NCBI RefSeq assembly: GCF_024347675.1
Contig: NZ_AP024881.1
Location: 620,001-684,000 of the forward strand
Direction of reading: 5' to 3'
DNA from: Vibrio ishigakensis
GTDB lineage: Bacteria > Pseudomonadota > Gammaproteobacteria > Enterobacterales > Vibrionaceae
DNA: 64,000 bases
The translations under genes and the position numbers were made by a program. How positions within the stretch are numbered: position 1 is the first letter of the stretch; each line of letters starts with the position of its first letter. Positions 46,421 to 55,972 of this stretch are shown here, one piece after another. Under the pieces are notes generated by a model, which saw nothing but the letters and a program-made list of their open reading frames with translations, ran no database searches and was not told the origin of the DNA.

Positions 46421-46438
46421 GGGTGGCAAAGGCCACCC
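46421..46438 (+). other. Intercistronic hairpin between treB and treC
   Basis: GGGTGGC (46421-46427) pairs with GCCACCC (46432-46438) over a short loop, with no T-run. It sits in the 44-bp gap before treC and probably tunes relative treB and treC expression through mRNA stability. Confidence 0.6.
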
Positions 46439-46459
46439 TCTCATTTAGGTAGCACGGTA

Positions 46460-48133
46460 ATGAATAACGCAACGACGCCTTGGTGGAAGACCGCCACGGT
46501 ATATCAAATCTACCCGAAGAGCTTTTGTGACAGTGGTGCAAAGGGCACCGGCGACATCCAGGGTATTATCTCTAAACTCGATTATCTAAAAAGCCTAGGT
46601 ATCGACGCTATTTGGCTAACCCCAGTATATGAGTCGCCTATGGTGGATAATGGCTACGATATCTCTGACTACTACGCCATTAACCCTGACTTTGGCACCA
46701 TGCAGGATTTTGATGAGCTTCTTGAACAAGCGCATCAGCGTGGTATTCGCATCATTATGGATATCGTGGTTAACCATACCTCGACGGCGCACAAGTGGTT
46801 CCAATCTGCTTTAGAGGGCAAAGACAGCCCTTATCGCGATTACTATATCTGGAAAGATCCTGTTGATGGTAAAGAGCCAACCAATTGGCAGTCTAAGTTT
46901 GGTGGCAATGCTTGGGAGTTTGATGAGAAGAGTGGTCAATACTATCTGCATCTATTCGCAACCGAACAGGCAGACCTTAACTGGGAAAACCCTAAGGTGC
47001 GCCAAGAAGTAGAAGAGGTGATCTCTTTTTGGGCTGAAAAAGGAGTCGACGGATTCCGTTTAGACGTAATCAACCTTATCTCTAAGCAGCAAGATTTTCC
47101 GAACGATGATATCGGCGATGGTCGTCGCTTCTATACCGATGGCCCAAGGGTGCACGAATATCTGCAACAGATAAGCGATGCGGTATTCCAGAAATACGGC
47201 AGTGTGACGGTAGGTGAGATGTCATCGACTACCCTAGAGCATTGTCAGCAGTACTCTTCATTAGATGGTAAAGAGCTGTCTATGGTGTTTAACTTCCACC
47301 ACCTTAAAGTGGATTATCCAAACGGTGAAAAGTGGACCAAGGCCCCCTTTGATTTCATCGAGCTTAAGCAGATCTTCAATCACTGGCAAACTGGCCTAAA
47401 TGGCCAAGGTTGGGGGGCACTGTTTTGGTGTAACCACGACCAACCACGTGTGGTGTCTCGCTTGGGAGATGATGAAAACTACCGCGTTGAATCGGCCAAG
47501 ATGCTGGCGGCATCAGTACATATGATGCAGGGTACGCCCTATGTGTATCAGGGTGAAGAGATCGGTATGACTAACCCTAAATACACCTCTATCGAGCAGT
47601 ATCGAGATGTAGAAAGCACCAATATGTATCAGTTGATGGTAGAAGAGCAGGGCGTGGATAAACAGCAGATGCTGGATATTCTGGCTAGTAAGTCTCGCGA
47701 TAACTCTCGTACTCCTATGCAATGGAATAGTGAAGAGTTTGCCGGTTTCTCAAAGTCAGCACCTTGGCTTGAGGTAGCGAGTAACTACCCACAAATAAAT
47801 GCAGAGCAGGCAGTCGCAGACCCAGGTTCTGTATTCTACTTCTACAAGCGATTGATTGAGCTTCGCAAACAGGTAGCCGTCATTACCGAGGGTGATTATC
47901 AAGACTTGTTGCCAGAGCATAAACAGATCTTTATGTATCAGCGCAAATCGGCGAATCAGACCCTTATCTGTGTGAACAACTACTATGGAACAGAGGCAAG
48001 CTGGGAGCTTCCTGATGACTTTGACGTCAGCAAAGCAACACTGCTTTTGAGTAACTACTCAGAGCAAGGTGAGGCAACTAAGACGCAAGCTCTACGCCCT
48101 TATGAAACTCGCATTTGGCTGGTTGAACGCTAA
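46460..48133 (+). CDS. treC: Trehalose-6-phosphate hydrolase
   Basis: A GH13 alpha-glucosidase-fold enzyme of 557 residues that splits trehalose-6-phosphate into glucose and glucose-6-phosphate in the cytoplasm. Catalytic motifs are DIVVNHTS, GFRLDVINL (nucleophile Asp), VGEMSST (acid Glu) and WCNHDQPR (third Asp with His). It completes the treR-treB-treC set and ends at a terminator. Confidence 0.95.
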   Translation: MNNATTPWWKTATVYQIYPKSFCDSGAKGTGDIQGIISKLDYLKSLGIDAIWLTPVYESPMVDNGYDISDYYAINPDFGTMQDFDELLEQAHQRGIRIIMDIVVNHTSTAHKWFQSALEGKDSPYRDYYIWKDPVDGKEPTNWQSKFGGNAWEFDEKSGQYYLHLFATEQADLNWENPKVRQEVEEVISFWAEKGVDGFRLDVINLISKQQDFPNDDIGDGRRFYTDGPRVHEYLQQISDAVFQKYGSVTVGEMSSTTLEHCQQYSSLDGKELSMVFNFHHLKVDYPNGEKWTKAPFDFIELKQIFNHWQTGLNGQGWGALFWCNHDQPRVVSRLGDDENYRVESAKMLAASVHMMQGTPYVYQGEEIGMTNPKYTSIEQYRDVESTNMYQLMVEEQGVDKQQMLDILASKSRDNSRTPMQWNSEEFAGFSKSAPWLEVASNYPQINAEQAVADPGSVFYFYKRLIELRKQVAVITEGDYQDLLPEHKQIFMYQRKSANQTLICVNNYYGTEASWELPDDFDVSKATLLLSNYSEQGEATKTQALRPYETRIWLVER

Positions 48134-48168
48134 GTTCAACAGACCCTAATTACCCCCCGAGTAAGACA

Positions 48169-48206
48169 AAGGCTTTGGTGTGCTCCCAAAGCCTTTTTGT
48201 TTTTTT
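48169..48206. terminator. Terminator of treC
   Basis: AAGGCTTTGG (48169-48178) pairs with CCAAAGCCTT (48186-48195) over a 7-base loop, followed by a long T-rich tract. The lipoprotein gene on the reverse strand ends at its right edge. Confidence 0.88.
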
Positions 48207-49098
48207 ACTTTTCTATTTTGCTAAGCGTCGCCTTCTCTTCGCTGATATGACTATTTTCTGCTTTTATAATTTCGATCTGCTGAATCAGACCTAAGTTTGG
48301 GTTAAACCAACGCTCAGCAGTAGTCACAAACTCCATCGAATCCAAGTCATCACAATTCACATTGTAGATATTGGCCTCTTCTAGATAAGCCGCTTCAATG
48401 GACTTACCTGAAATCTTGAAGCTTTTACGAACGCCTTTTTCGGTAATTTGTTGTTGCCACCAAGCTGTGCAACTGGCTGAGTCTGGCAGGTTCTTCACCC
48501 AGTTTTGTTCATCAAAATCGTTAAGTAGAAGCTTCAGCTGTGTGCCAGTGAGGCTCCAATTAACAGAAACCGTATTCGAGCTAATATCGATATTTGGGTC
48601 AGCCTCTTTAACATCCGTTGCCTTCAAACGAAACAACGGACTGCTTTCGTCGAGTGTTGAGATAAGTCTCTGATCCATTAGATAAGCATCGGTGAGCTCA
48701 TGCAGTGCCCCGTCAGTGCCGGCAAAGTACATGGAAGCATATTCTTCGATACCGTTTACAATCTGCTCGGAGAGATAGAACTGAGTAATCCCATTGTTGT
48801 TTAGCTCATAGATGATATTGAGGATGGGATTGTGAGGCGCTTTCTCAATTAATCTCTCAACTAAAGTTTCGGCATCGATAGGCTGATAGTTAAGGGAAAC
48901 TTCACCGTCTTCCTGTCCATCTGTTGTTAGTGTGTAGCTCAAGTTTGTGGATGGACTTGGGGTAAACAGAGAGCCTTTGATTGGGTAATCAGTGCGAGTT
49001 TGTGGCTGTTTGTTTGAGGAGCCAGAATCACCACCGCAGCCATATAGAGCTAGGGTTGCAGCCGCGATAAAGGTCATTTTGTTTAGCATGTTTTTCAT
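48205..49098 (-). CDS. Uncharacterised lipoprotein
   Basis: A 297-residue predicted lipoprotein: the signal ends in TLALYGC (Cys21), and a Gly/Ser-rich linker follows. The remainder is soluble, with beta-rich stretches and two Cys residues (SASCTAWW and NVNCDDLD) that could form a disulfide. I do not recognise a family. It lies 114 bp downstream of a membrane-anchored winged-helix regulator on the same strand and after a trehalose operon. A second ATG at 49089 is possible. Function is unknown. Confidence 0.7.
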   Translation of the reverse strand: MKNMLNKMTFIAAATLALYGCGGDSGSSNKQPQTRTDYPIKGSLFTPSPSTNLSYTLTTDGQEDGEVSLNYQPIDAETLVERLIEKAPHNPILNIIYELNNNGITQFYLSEQIVNGIEEYASMYFAGTDGALHELTDAYLMDQRLISTLDESSPLFRLKATDVKEADPNIDISSNTVSVNWSLTGTQLKLLLNDFDEQNWVKNLPDSASCTAWWQQQITEKGVRKSFKISGKSIEAAYLEEANIYNVNCDDLDSMEFVTTAERWFNPNLGLIQQIEIIKAENSHISEEKATLSKIEK

Positions 49099-49212
49099 TC
49101 TCAGTGTTTGAGGCTATGAGCCGTGTTTGGAATGTGGGCATGCTAAGGCTCTGGGGTAATACTCTTCAAAAAACAAAAGATAACAGAGTTACACAAAAGC
49201 TTAATTTTACAT

Positions 49213-50730
49213 TTAGGTGTTTGTTTTTATTGGATTAATATCTGATTCAACATTTGTGCAATACTCTTCAATCAAGGCTCTCCAACGCATCAAAATCTCT
49301 TTTTCTTGCACGCTAATGCGCAGTCTGGTCCAGGGTTGTAAACAGGTTTGTTTAGACTCAGGTTGAGATAGGCGACTGAATAGCTGTTTTGAAGGCATCA
49401 CTCGTAGCAGTGCCACTAACGACTCCATATAGCTGAGTCGGAATTGATCCAGCTTATTTTGCTTATAAGCAATGTGGGATACAAAGGTGTACACCAAGGC
49501 ATTTTGGATGCGCGAATCACCGGCGGGAGTGGTGAGTAGCGCCTTGGCTTTGTCCAGTTCGCCTAGCTTGTAGTGCAGGATTCCGAGCCACAGACCGAGT
49601 TCATCAGGCAGCACATCAAATGATGACTGAGCCTGAGACAGATACATTTCCAGCTTCGGTTGATCATCCTCATATAGGGCAAGATAGCGCGCTAGGGTAA
49701 TAGCGGAAAACTCATCCATAGGTGTATCTATTGCCGCTGGAAATTGGTTGTCCAGTAGCATTTTTTCGTGCGTCTGCGTCAGTTGCCAAGTGCTTGGAGA
49801 AGGCTGAGGCAGATTGAAGTATTGAGCGATATCCGCATGTAGGTGAAATAGATCCGCCTGCAAACTGGCTACGCGCAATGGGTAGTGATTACGAAACGCC
49901 AGTTTATCCGTAGCGGGGTAGATAAGGTTTACCTGCGCTTTCAACACCCCTTCGGTTGCCCCCTCTTTCAACTCTATATTGAGCAGGTAATCGCTGGTTT
50001 GCATGTTGCGGGCGCCAGGAAAATAGGGCGTCTCATTTATCGGATCGAGAAAATAGCTCGGTGCGTCTTGGTTGGCGATATCTGTATAGGGATACTCTAC
50101 CTGCTGCTGGAGCAAGATAGCTTTTACAAGGGCTCGATATTCACGCGCCTCTGTGCCGATAGCGTCGACGCGGTTTAGCAGAAGCTCAACCTTGGGGATT
50201 AACAATTGGTTTCGAGTTTGTAGGCTTGAAGTATTAGGCTGTTGCCACAGCTTCCATCCTAGCCCTATCGTAGTCACGAACAACAGTGCGCAAAGGGTAT
50301 ATGCGATGGTCTGCCTTCGTGAGAAAGAAAGGCTATTCGTATTGAGTGACTTCGGCTTTTGCTTGCCCACAGGGGTCAAAGAGACACTTGCAGGATTGAG
50401 AAAGTAGCCCTTGCGCGGATAGGTGACCAAGAGTTTGGTTGCATCCTGTTCGGGCATGTGCTCCTGAAGTAGTGCTCTCAGGGTACTGATACGGTTAGTC
50501 AGTACATTCTTTGAGATGTACTTGCTTTGCCAGATGCTATCTATGATGGCTTGTGCGGATAGGGGGTGCCCAACGCTGGTAAGTAGCAGTTCTAGAAGCT
50601 CTATAGTGCGAGGCTCTAGCTCTATGTCCGCTGCTTGCTTATACAGAGTCTGGGTTTGTGGGTTGTAAATGAGATCGCCGATAGCAATCAGGCTATTGGT
50701 CTCTTTTGCTTGTTGCAGAAAATCGCGCAT
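49213..50730 (-). CDS. ToxR/CadC-like membrane-anchored transcription regulator
   Basis: A 505-residue protein with an N-terminal OmpR/ToxR-type winged helix (about residues 15-112, including the block VLTNRISTLRALLQEH and the wing TYPRKGYFLNP). One membrane helix follows at about 141-161, then a large periplasmic domain of 340 residues with TPR-like helical stretches (LGLWLGILHYKLGELDKAKALL). This architecture matches ToxR/CadC one-component regulators that sense the periplasm. The signal and target are unknown; the lipoprotein gene just downstream is the natural candidate partner. Confidence 0.82.
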   Translation of the reverse strand: MRDFLQQAKETNSLIAIGDLIYNPQTQTLYKQAADIELEPRTIELLELLLTSVGHPLSAQAIIDSIWQSKYISKNVLTNRISTLRALLQEHMPEQDATKLLVTYPRKGYFLNPASVSLTPVGKQKPKSLNTNSLSFSRRQTIAYTLCALLFVTTIGLGWKLWQQPNTSSLQTRNQLLIPKVELLLNRVDAIGTEAREYRALVKAILLQQQVEYPYTDIANQDAPSYFLDPINETPYFPGARNMQTSDYLLNIELKEGATEGVLKAQVNLIYPATDKLAFRNHYPLRVASLQADLFHLHADIAQYFNLPQPSPSTWQLTQTHEKMLLDNQFPAAIDTPMDEFSAITLARYLALYEDDQPKLEMYLSQAQSSFDVLPDELGLWLGILHYKLGELDKAKALLTTPAGDSRIQNALVYTFVSHIAYKQNKLDQFRLSYMESLVALLRVMPSKQLFSRLSQPESKQTCLQPWTRLRISVQEKEILMRWRALIEEYCTNVESDINPIKTNT

Positions 50731-50803
50731 ACTGTCCTCGGCTAGCTACTGATAAATTGCAAAGGCTTGGCACACTGGATATGTGCCAAGATTGAACGCA
50801 GAA

Positions 50804-51406
50804 TTATTTTTCGTAGCTTACCGTGTAGCGAGTCGGTTTATGGTTCATCCATAGGATCATATTGATGAACACGGCAGCAAAGATAGACCAAGCAATCAGT
50901 GATAGCGGTATAAAGTAGAGAGAGGCTAATAGAATAGTGGTATCGAACAGCAATTGGCTCTTACCGACCGAGATGCCCATCTTGTCTTGAATCACCAAGC
51001 AAAGTACGTTTGAACCACCCAGACTCGCTCTGTGTCTAAATAGGATCAAAAGCCCCAGACCAATAAAGGTGCCGCCAGCGATTGCAGCAAACACAGGCGA
51101 GAGCGTTTCAAACACCATCACACGGTGGATGTTATCCGCCATCACGGAAACCAAGCTTACACAGATGATGCTGTTAATGGTGAAGTGCTTGCCAAGGCGG
51201 AACCAAGCCAAGAAATAGAAGGGTACGTTGACTAAGAAGTAGAGCGTACCAAACGACAGATCCACGAACTGGTTTAGAAGTAGAGCCAAGCCTGCAGTAC
51301 CGCCAACGATCATAGATGATGACTTTAGGAAATAGATCCCAACGGCCACCAACAGGGTACCAGTAAATATAGCGGCGCAGTCTTCCAATAACGTGTGTCT
51401 GTTCAT
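50804..51406 (-). CDS. YitT-family membrane protein
   Basis: A YitT (DUF161)-type membrane protein of 200 residues with five predicted helices; the opening FTGTLLVAVGIYFLKSSSMIVGGTAGLALLL and the RASLGGSNVL loop are characteristic. The function of the family is not established. I use the ATG at 51406, which has GGGA six bases upstream; the ATG at 51412 is the alternative. It reads away from glyA. Confidence 0.78.
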   Translation of the reverse strand: MNRHTLLEDCAAIFTGTLLVAVGIYFLKSSSMIVGGTAGLALLLNQFVDLSFGTLYFLVNVPFYFLAWFRLGKHFTINSIICVSLVSVMADNIHRVMVFETLSPVFAAIAGGTFIGLGLLILFRHRASLGGSNVLCLVIQDKMGISVGKSQLLFDTTILLASLYFIPLSLIAWSIFAAVFINMILWMNHKPTRYTVSYEK

Positions 51407-51601
51407 TTTCATTCCCGAGTTCAATAAGCCGCGTAGGATAACTAAAAAGTTGTATTTAACGAAGTTTTTACTCAGAAATGGTGTTAACGTCGTGTAATTT
51501 TGCTTTTACAGAGTGTAAAGTGGGTCAACTCGGGTATAACCCCCTTGAGTTCATAAGAACAATGATAGAAAAATTGATCTAAAACATGGACACAAAACAA
51601 T

Positions 51602-51660
51602 TTGTGATATGAATTAAATTCGGTAGAATGCCGGCATTCGGATGACGAAAACGTTTGCTT
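51602..51660 (+). promoter_or_regulatory. glyA promoter with PurR-like and MetR-like sites
   Basis: A promoter TTGTGA (51602-51607) and TAGAAT (51624-51629) is spaced by 16 bp. TGAA-N5-TTC (51610-51621), one base short of a full MetR half-palindrome, lies between them. ACGAAAACGTTTGCTT (51645-51660) matches the PurR box ACGCAAACGTTTTCGT at 13 of 16 positions, just after the expected transcription start. E. coli glyA is controlled by both PurR and MetR, which supports the reading. Confidence 0.65.
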
Positions 51661-51717
51661 TTGGTCGTTTGGTGCTAATTTTGCCATTTTGAGTTCAATC
51701 TGAGTCAGGAGATACAG

Positions 51718-52968
51718 ATGCTAAAGCGTGACATGAACATCGCTGATTATGATGCGGATCTATTCGCAGCCATCCAGGAAGAAACTGTGCGTCAAGAAGA
51801 GCACATCGAGCTTATCGCTTCAGAAAACTACACTAGCCCTCGTGTAATGGAAGCTCAAGGTTCACAACTTACTAACAAGTATGCGGAAGGTTACCCAGGC
51901 AAGCGTTACTACGGCGGTTGTGAGTATGTTGATAAGGTTGAAGACCTAGCAATTGCTCGTGCATGTGAGCTTTTCGGTGCAGAATACGCGAACGTTCAGC
52001 CACACTCTGGTTCTCAAGCGAACAACGCTGTTTACATGGCGCTTCTAAACGCTGGCGATACTGTTCTTGGTATGAGCCTAGCGCACGGTGGTCACCTGAC
52101 TCACGGCTCTCCAGTAAACTTCTCTGGTAAGCTATACAACATCATCCCTTACGGCATCGATGAGCAAGGCCAGATCGACTATGACGAGATGGAAGCACTA
52201 GCTCTTGAGCACAAGCCTAAGATGATCATCGGTGGCTTCTCTGCTTACTCTCAAGTTTGTGATTGGGCGCGCATGCGTGAAATCGCTGACAAAGTAGGTG
52301 CATACTTCTTCGTTGATATGGCTCACGTAGCAGGTCTTATCGCAGCAGGCGTATACCCAAACCCAGTACCACACGCACACGTTGTGACTACTACTACTCA
52401 CAAGACTCTAGCGGGCCCACGTGGCGGTCTAATCCTTTCTAGCGAAGGCGAAGACCTTTACAAGAAGCTGAATTCAGCTGTATTCCCTGGTGGTCAAGGT
52501 GGTCCTCTAATGCACGTTATCGCAGCGAAAGCGGTAGCCTTCAAAGAAGCACTAGAGCCAGAATTCAAAGATTATCAAGCGCGCGTTGTTGCTAACGCAA
52601 AGGCTATGGTTGCTGAGTTCATCAACCGTGGTTACAACATCGTTTCTGGTTCAACTGAGAACCACCTGTTCCTTGTTGACCTGATCGACAAAGACATCAC
52701 AGGTAAAGAAGCGGACGCAGCTCTTGGTAGCGCGAACATCACAGTGAACAAGAACTCTGTACCAAACGACCCACGTAGCCCATTCGTTACCTCTGGTATC
52801 CGTATCGGTTCTCCTTCTATCACTCGCCGTGGCTTCACTGAAGAAGACGCAACCAACCTAGCAGGTTGGATCTGTGACATCCTAGATAACATGGGTGACG
52901 AAGCAGTGATCGAAGCAACTAAAGCTAAGGTTCTGGATATCTGTAAGCGCAAGCCAGTTTACGCTTAG
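51718..52968 (+). CDS. glyA: Serine hydroxymethyltransferase
   Basis: GlyA interconverts serine and glycine and charges tetrahydrofolate with a one-carbon unit. It has 416 residues (E. coli 417). The PLP lysine is in [15 protein letters not shown], and the [23 protein letters not shown]-terminus is diagnostic. AGGAG precedes the ATG. The gene is monocistronic with its own terminator. Confidence 0.98.
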   Translation: MLKRDMNIADYDADLFAAIQEETVRQEEHIELIASENYTSPRVMEAQGSQLTNKYAEGYPGKRYYGGCEYVDKVEDLAIARACELFGAEYANVQPHSGSQANNAVYMALLNAGDTVLGMSLAHGGHLTHGSPVNFSGKLYNIIPYGIDEQGQIDYDEMEALALEHKPKMIIGGFSAYSQVCDWARMREIADKVGAYFFVDMAHVAGLIAAGVYPNPVPHAHVVTTTTHKTLAGPRGGLILSSEGEDLYKKLNSAVFPGGQGGPLMHVIAAKAVAFKEALEPEFKDYQARVVANAKAMVAEFINRGYNIVSGSTENHLFLVDLIDKDITGKEADAALGSANITVNKNSVPNDPRSPFVTSGIRIGSPSITRRGFTEEDATNLAGWICDILDNMGDEAVIEATKAKVLDICKRKPVYA

Positions 52969-52984
52969 TCCAAAGCACCTAATG

Positions 52985-53012
52985 AAAAAGCGAGCCTAGG
53001 CTCGCTTTTTTT
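52985..53012. terminator. Bidirectional terminator after glyA
   Basis: GCGAGCC (52990-52996) pairs with GGCTCGC (52999-53005), flanked by A5 and T7 tracts. It separates glyA from the convergent YgjP-like gene. Confidence 0.92.
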
Positions 53013-53019
53013 GTGTCTG

Positions 53020-53514
53020 TTATTTGTTCTCGAGATAGATCATAAATAGACGGGCATCGAGCTCTAATTGATGATAATTAGGCTCCATGTGACAACAGAG
53101 CTGATAGAAGGCCTTGTTGTGTTCCTTCTCCTTTAGGTGTGCCAGTTCGTGCACTACCAACATGCGTAGCAAGGGTTCAGGGGCATCTTTGAACATGCTG
53201 GCTATGCGTATCTCATTTTTTGATTTCAGCTTATTGCCATGCACGCGGCTTACATAGGAGTGAAGTCCCAACGCATTGTTGATCAGATGTATCTTTGGGT
53301 CATAGATCACCTTGCTCAGAGGCGCAGACTTCTTGAGATAGCGATTCTTAAATTCCATGGTGTATTCAAACAGTGCTTTTTCGCTCTTGATGTTGTGTCT
53401 GCCTGGATAGCGTTTCTCAAACCAAGGCACCAGTTTTCCTGCGTTCACCATATCGGTAACAGGCTTGATGATGTGCTCTGGATAGCCCTGAATGTATTTA
53501 AGCGATGGGTTCAT
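53020..53514 (-). CDS. YgjP-like metal-dependent hydrolase
   Basis: A 164-residue protein with a zinc-peptidase motif HELAH (in MLVVHELAHLKEKEH) and a downstream MEPNY block, the pattern of YgjP/DUF45 minigluzincin-type metallopeptidases. The substrate is unknown. It lies convergent with glyA, and a small lipoprotein gene follows upstream in the same orientation. Confidence 0.82.
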   Translation of the reverse strand: MNPSLKYIQGYPEHIIKPVTDMVNAGKLVPWFEKRYPGRHNIKSEKALFEYTMEFKNRYLKKSAPLSKVIYDPKIHLINNALGLHSYVSRVHGNKLKSKNEIRIASMFKDAPEPLLRMLVVHELAHLKEKEHNKAFYQLCCHMEPNYHQLELDARLFMIYLENK

Positions 53515-53575
53515 CTTGATAGCGGATTAGTGGGAGTCAGCCAGAGTGTACCCTAGTTAAGTAGGGGATAACAAA

Positions 53576-53597
53576 AGCCCCATCAAATGACGGGGCT
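53576..53597 (-). terminator. Terminator of the small lipoprotein gene
   Basis: On the reverse strand AGCCCC and GGGGCT pair across a 10-base loop that can extend the stem, followed by TTTTGTT. It lies just after the lipoprotein stop. Confidence 0.75.
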
Positions 53598-53604
53598 GAT
53601 AGGC

Positions 53605-53928
53605 TTATTTGTTGATACTCAGTTGGGTGCCAGATTTGCACTTGAAGGTGTAGTAGCGTCGGCTCTCACTGAACTTAGAAAGACCTTCACCTGAGCAATA
53701 GTCGATGTTGATATCACGCATCACCTCTAACGTCTTCTCGCTGTCTAGAGCGAATTTAGAGCCGTCTGCACAGATGATTCGTACCTGACCATCATCGCTG
53801 ACCGAGTACAAAGATACCTCAGTATTGCACAGCTCGAAGGAGGCCTCTAGATAGTTGTCTTCTTGGGTATTTTTATCAGCACAGCCCCAGAGAAACAGAG
53901 GGGCAAGTAGAAATAGAATCCGTTTCAT
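53605..53928 (-). CDS. Small uncharacterised lipoprotein
   Basis: A 107-residue predicted lipoprotein: signal MKRILFLLAPLFLWGC with lipobox Cys16. Four further cysteines (in ELCNTE, IICADG, DYCSGE, FKCKSG) suggest two disulfides in a small periplasmic domain. I start at the ATG at 53928, with AGGAG upstream. No family is recognised. It has its own terminator and no clear operon partner. Confidence 0.7.
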   Translation of the reverse strand: MKRILFLLAPLFLWGCADKNTQEDNYLEASFELCNTEVSLYSVSDDGQVRIICADGSKFALDSEKTLEVMRDINIDYCSGEGLSKFSESRRYYTFKCKSGTQLSINK

Positions 53929-54027
53929 TAACACTCTCCTTGTATATTTTTTAGCTTATACGGAAAGCATAATTGCAAGGAGTAGAATTGCAAAAAATGT
54001 CGGGTAGTTATTTGAAAGATAATAAAA

Positions 54028-54053
54028 AAACCTAGGCGAGTGGCCTAGGTTTT
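54028..54053 (-). terminator. Terminator beyond lipA
   Basis: AACCTAGGC and GCCTAGGTT form a 9-bp stem, and the A-run on its left reads as a T7 tract on the reverse strand. It lies about 140 bp after the lipA stop, on the far side of a heptanucleotide array, so the array is probably in the lipA 3' trailer. Confidence 0.8.
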
Positions 54054-54063
54054 GGAATAGTTT

Positions 54064-54133
54064 AGCTGATAGCTGATAGCTGATAGCTGATAGCTGATAG
54101 CTGATAGCTGATAGCTGATAGCTGATAGCTGAT
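54064..54133. repeat. Heptanucleotide tandem repeat, ten copies of AGCTGAT
   Basis: Ten perfect, head-to-tail copies of AGCTGAT cover 70 bp. Read from the reverse strand the unit is ATCAGCT. Each pair of AGCT cores is self-complementary, so the transcript could form many small hairpins. It is non-coding, between the lipA stop and the lipA terminator. Perfect identity suggests recent expansion by slippage. Confidence 0.95.
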
Positions 54134-54167
54134 AAAGCCTTTGGCTTTTCGGGGATGACGACCCTTT

Positions 54168-54197
54168 GAAGTAAAAATCCGTTAGGATTTTTACTTC
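54168..54197. repeat. Perfect 13-bp inverted repeat spanning the lipA stop codon
   Basis: GAAGTAAAAATCC (54168-54180) and GGATTTTTACTTC (54185-54197) pair completely over a GTTA loop. The right arm contains the lipA stop (54191-54193). No T-run follows on the reverse strand, so it is likely an mRNA 3'-end hairpin rather than the main terminator. AAAGCC/GGCTTT (54135-54149) lies just beyond. Confidence 0.7.
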
Positions 54198-55156
54198 ACC
54201 TCTTCACCTTTTGCTTGTAGGTCGGCGTGGTATGAAGAACGCACGAATGGACCACAAGCAGCGTGGGTGAAGCCTAGCTCTAGGGCAATCTCTTTTAGCT
54301 CGTCAAACTCTGCTGGTGGCACGTAACGCTCTACTGGTAGGTGGTGACGGCTTGGTGCTAGGTATTGACCTAGAGTTAGCATGGTCACGCCGTGAGCGCG
54401 GAGGTCCTTAAGAACCTCAACGATCTCTTCTTTGGTCTCACCAAGACCCATCATTAGGCCTGATTTAGTCGGAACGTCTGGGTGTTGCTCTTTGAATTTC
54501 TTAAGAAGCTCTAGCGACCACTTGTAGTTCGCACCTGGACGAACCTTGCGATATAGGCGAGGTGCTGTCTCTAGGTTGTGGTTGAATACGTCTGGCGGAG
54601 CGATCTTAAGCTCTTCTAGTGCCTTATCCATACGACCACGGAAGTCAGGTACTAGGGTTTCGATGCGGATGTTCGGGCTCAGTTTGCGGATCTCTGCGTT
54701 ACAGTCAGCAAAGTGCTTAGCGCCGCCGTCACGCAGGTCATCACGGTCAACCGAGGTGATTACCACATACTTAAGCTTCATGTCTTGGATAGTTTTAGCC
54801 AGCTTTTGTGGCTCTTGAGCTTCTGGTGGAAGCGGGCGACCGTGGGCAACATCACAGAAAGGACAACGACGCGTACAGATAGCACCTAGGATCATAAAGG
54901 TCGCTGTACCGTGGTTAAAGCACTCAGCTAGGTTAGGGCAAGAGGCCTCTTCACATACAGAGTGAAGGTCGTTCTTGCGCATCGCAGATTTGATGTCTTG
55001 AATGCGTTGACTGTCGGCAGGCAACTTGATTTTCATCCAATCCGGCTTACGCAATACTTCTTTGCGCTCCACTGGCACTGTTTTGGTTGGGATCAGTGCC
55101 ATCTTGTCAGCGTCACGATACTTAACGCCTTTTTCCATTTGAATTGGTTTACTCAT
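54191..55156 (-). CDS. lipA: Lipoyl synthase
   Basis: A radical-SAM enzyme that inserts two sulfurs into protein-bound octanoate. The auxiliary cluster motif [12 protein letters not shown] and radical-SAM motif CTRRCPFC are intact, and the C-terminal SSYHADLQA segment, whose RSS(Y) serine is essential, is present. I place the start at the ATG at 55156, giving 321 residues as in E. coli; the frame to 55192 adds 12 residues inside lipB. It overlaps lipB by 8 bases. Confidence 0.96.
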   Translation of the reverse strand: MSKPIQMEKGVKYRDADKMALIPTKTVPVERKEVLRKPDWMKIKLPADSQRIQDIKSAMRKNDLHSVCEEASCPNLAECFNHGTATFMILGAICTRRCPFCDVAHGRPLPPEAQEPQKLAKTIQDMKLKYVVITSVDRDDLRDGGAKHFADCNAEIRKLSPNIRIETLVPDFRGRMDKALEELKIAPPDVFNHNLETAPRLYRKVRPGANYKWSLELLKKFKEQHPDVPTKSGLMMGLGETKEEIVEVLKDLRAHGVTMLTLGQYLAPSRHHLPVERYVPPAEFDELKEIALELGFTHAACGPFVRSSYHADLQAKGEEVK

Positions 55157-55814
55157 AACTTTCTGTCGTTTCTGTAATGTCCGAATAACCAAGAAGCTTG
55201 GTTAGATGTGTTACCAATACCTGCTCTAGGTTGGCTCTCTGCTCCTGCGTGGTGAAGTCAGCAACCTGCACCATTTCCATTCCTGCGTAGCCACATGGGT
55301 TAATACGCAAAAATGGCGACAAATCCATATCGATGTTTAGCGCCAGACCGTGGAATGAACACCCTTTACGGATCCTCAACCCCAGTGAACAGATCTTCTT
55401 ACCCTCAACGTAGACGCCAGGGGCGTCTGGTCGTGCTGCCGATTGAATACCCAAGTCGGCAAGGGTTTGAATGACTAGATTCTCAATGTGAGTGACCAGC
55501 TCGCGAACCCCAATGCCTTTACGGCGCAGGTTCAAAAGGAAATAGACCACCATCTGGCCCGGGCCATGATAGGTCACCTGACCGCCACGATCGCTTTTTA
55601 CGATAGGGATGTCACCTGCGTTTAGGACATGCTCTTCTTTACCCGCTTGTCCCTGTGTAAATACAGGATTGTGCTCGACGATCCACACCTGGTCGGCGGT
55701 GTTCTCATCACGCTCATCGGTAAATTGATGCATCTTTTCCCAAACTGGAAGGTAATCCTGTCGACCTAGGAATTTAATCTCTAGGCGTTGTTCGAGGTCA
55801 GTTGGACTAGGCAA
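55149..55814 (-). CDS. lipB: Octanoyl-ACP:protein N-octanoyltransferase
   Basis: LipB moves octanoate from acyl carrier protein to lipoyl domains. The catalytic pair is in [12 protein letters not shown] and in [20 protein letters not shown] (Lys, Cys). Two TTG starts are possible: I favour 55814, which follows AAGGAAG and gives 221 residues (E. coli 213), over TTG 55853. No ATG is suitable. It starts the lipB-lipA unit. Confidence 0.93.
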   Translation of the reverse strand: MPSPTDLEQRLEIKFLGRQDYLPVWEKMHQFTDERDENTADQVWIVEHNPVFTQGQAGKEEHVLNAGDIPIVKSDRGGQVTYHGPGQMVVYFLLNLRRKGIGVRELVTHIENLVIQTLADLGIQSAARPDAPGVYVEGKKICSLGLRIRKGCSFHGLALNIDMDLSPFLRINPCGYAGMEMVQVADFTTQEQRANLEQVLVTHLTKLLGYSDITETTESYE

Positions 55815-55972
55815 TTCACTACTTCCTTGAATTATCTGTGTCGGAGGACGCAAGCTATCAGCATATGCGTCATTTTCCTAGCAAAATTACACGTTTTTTA
55901 AACATTTGTCATACAAAAAGAAGTGTTTAAATAAACACCTCTTTCCATATCAATGACTTAGTTTTTGCTCAA

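Noticed and set aside
51412..51424. A longer YitT reading frame reported to begin at 51424.
   Set aside because: The codon at 51422-51424 reads TGA on the reverse strand, so the frame cannot start there; ATG at 51406 or 51412 is used.
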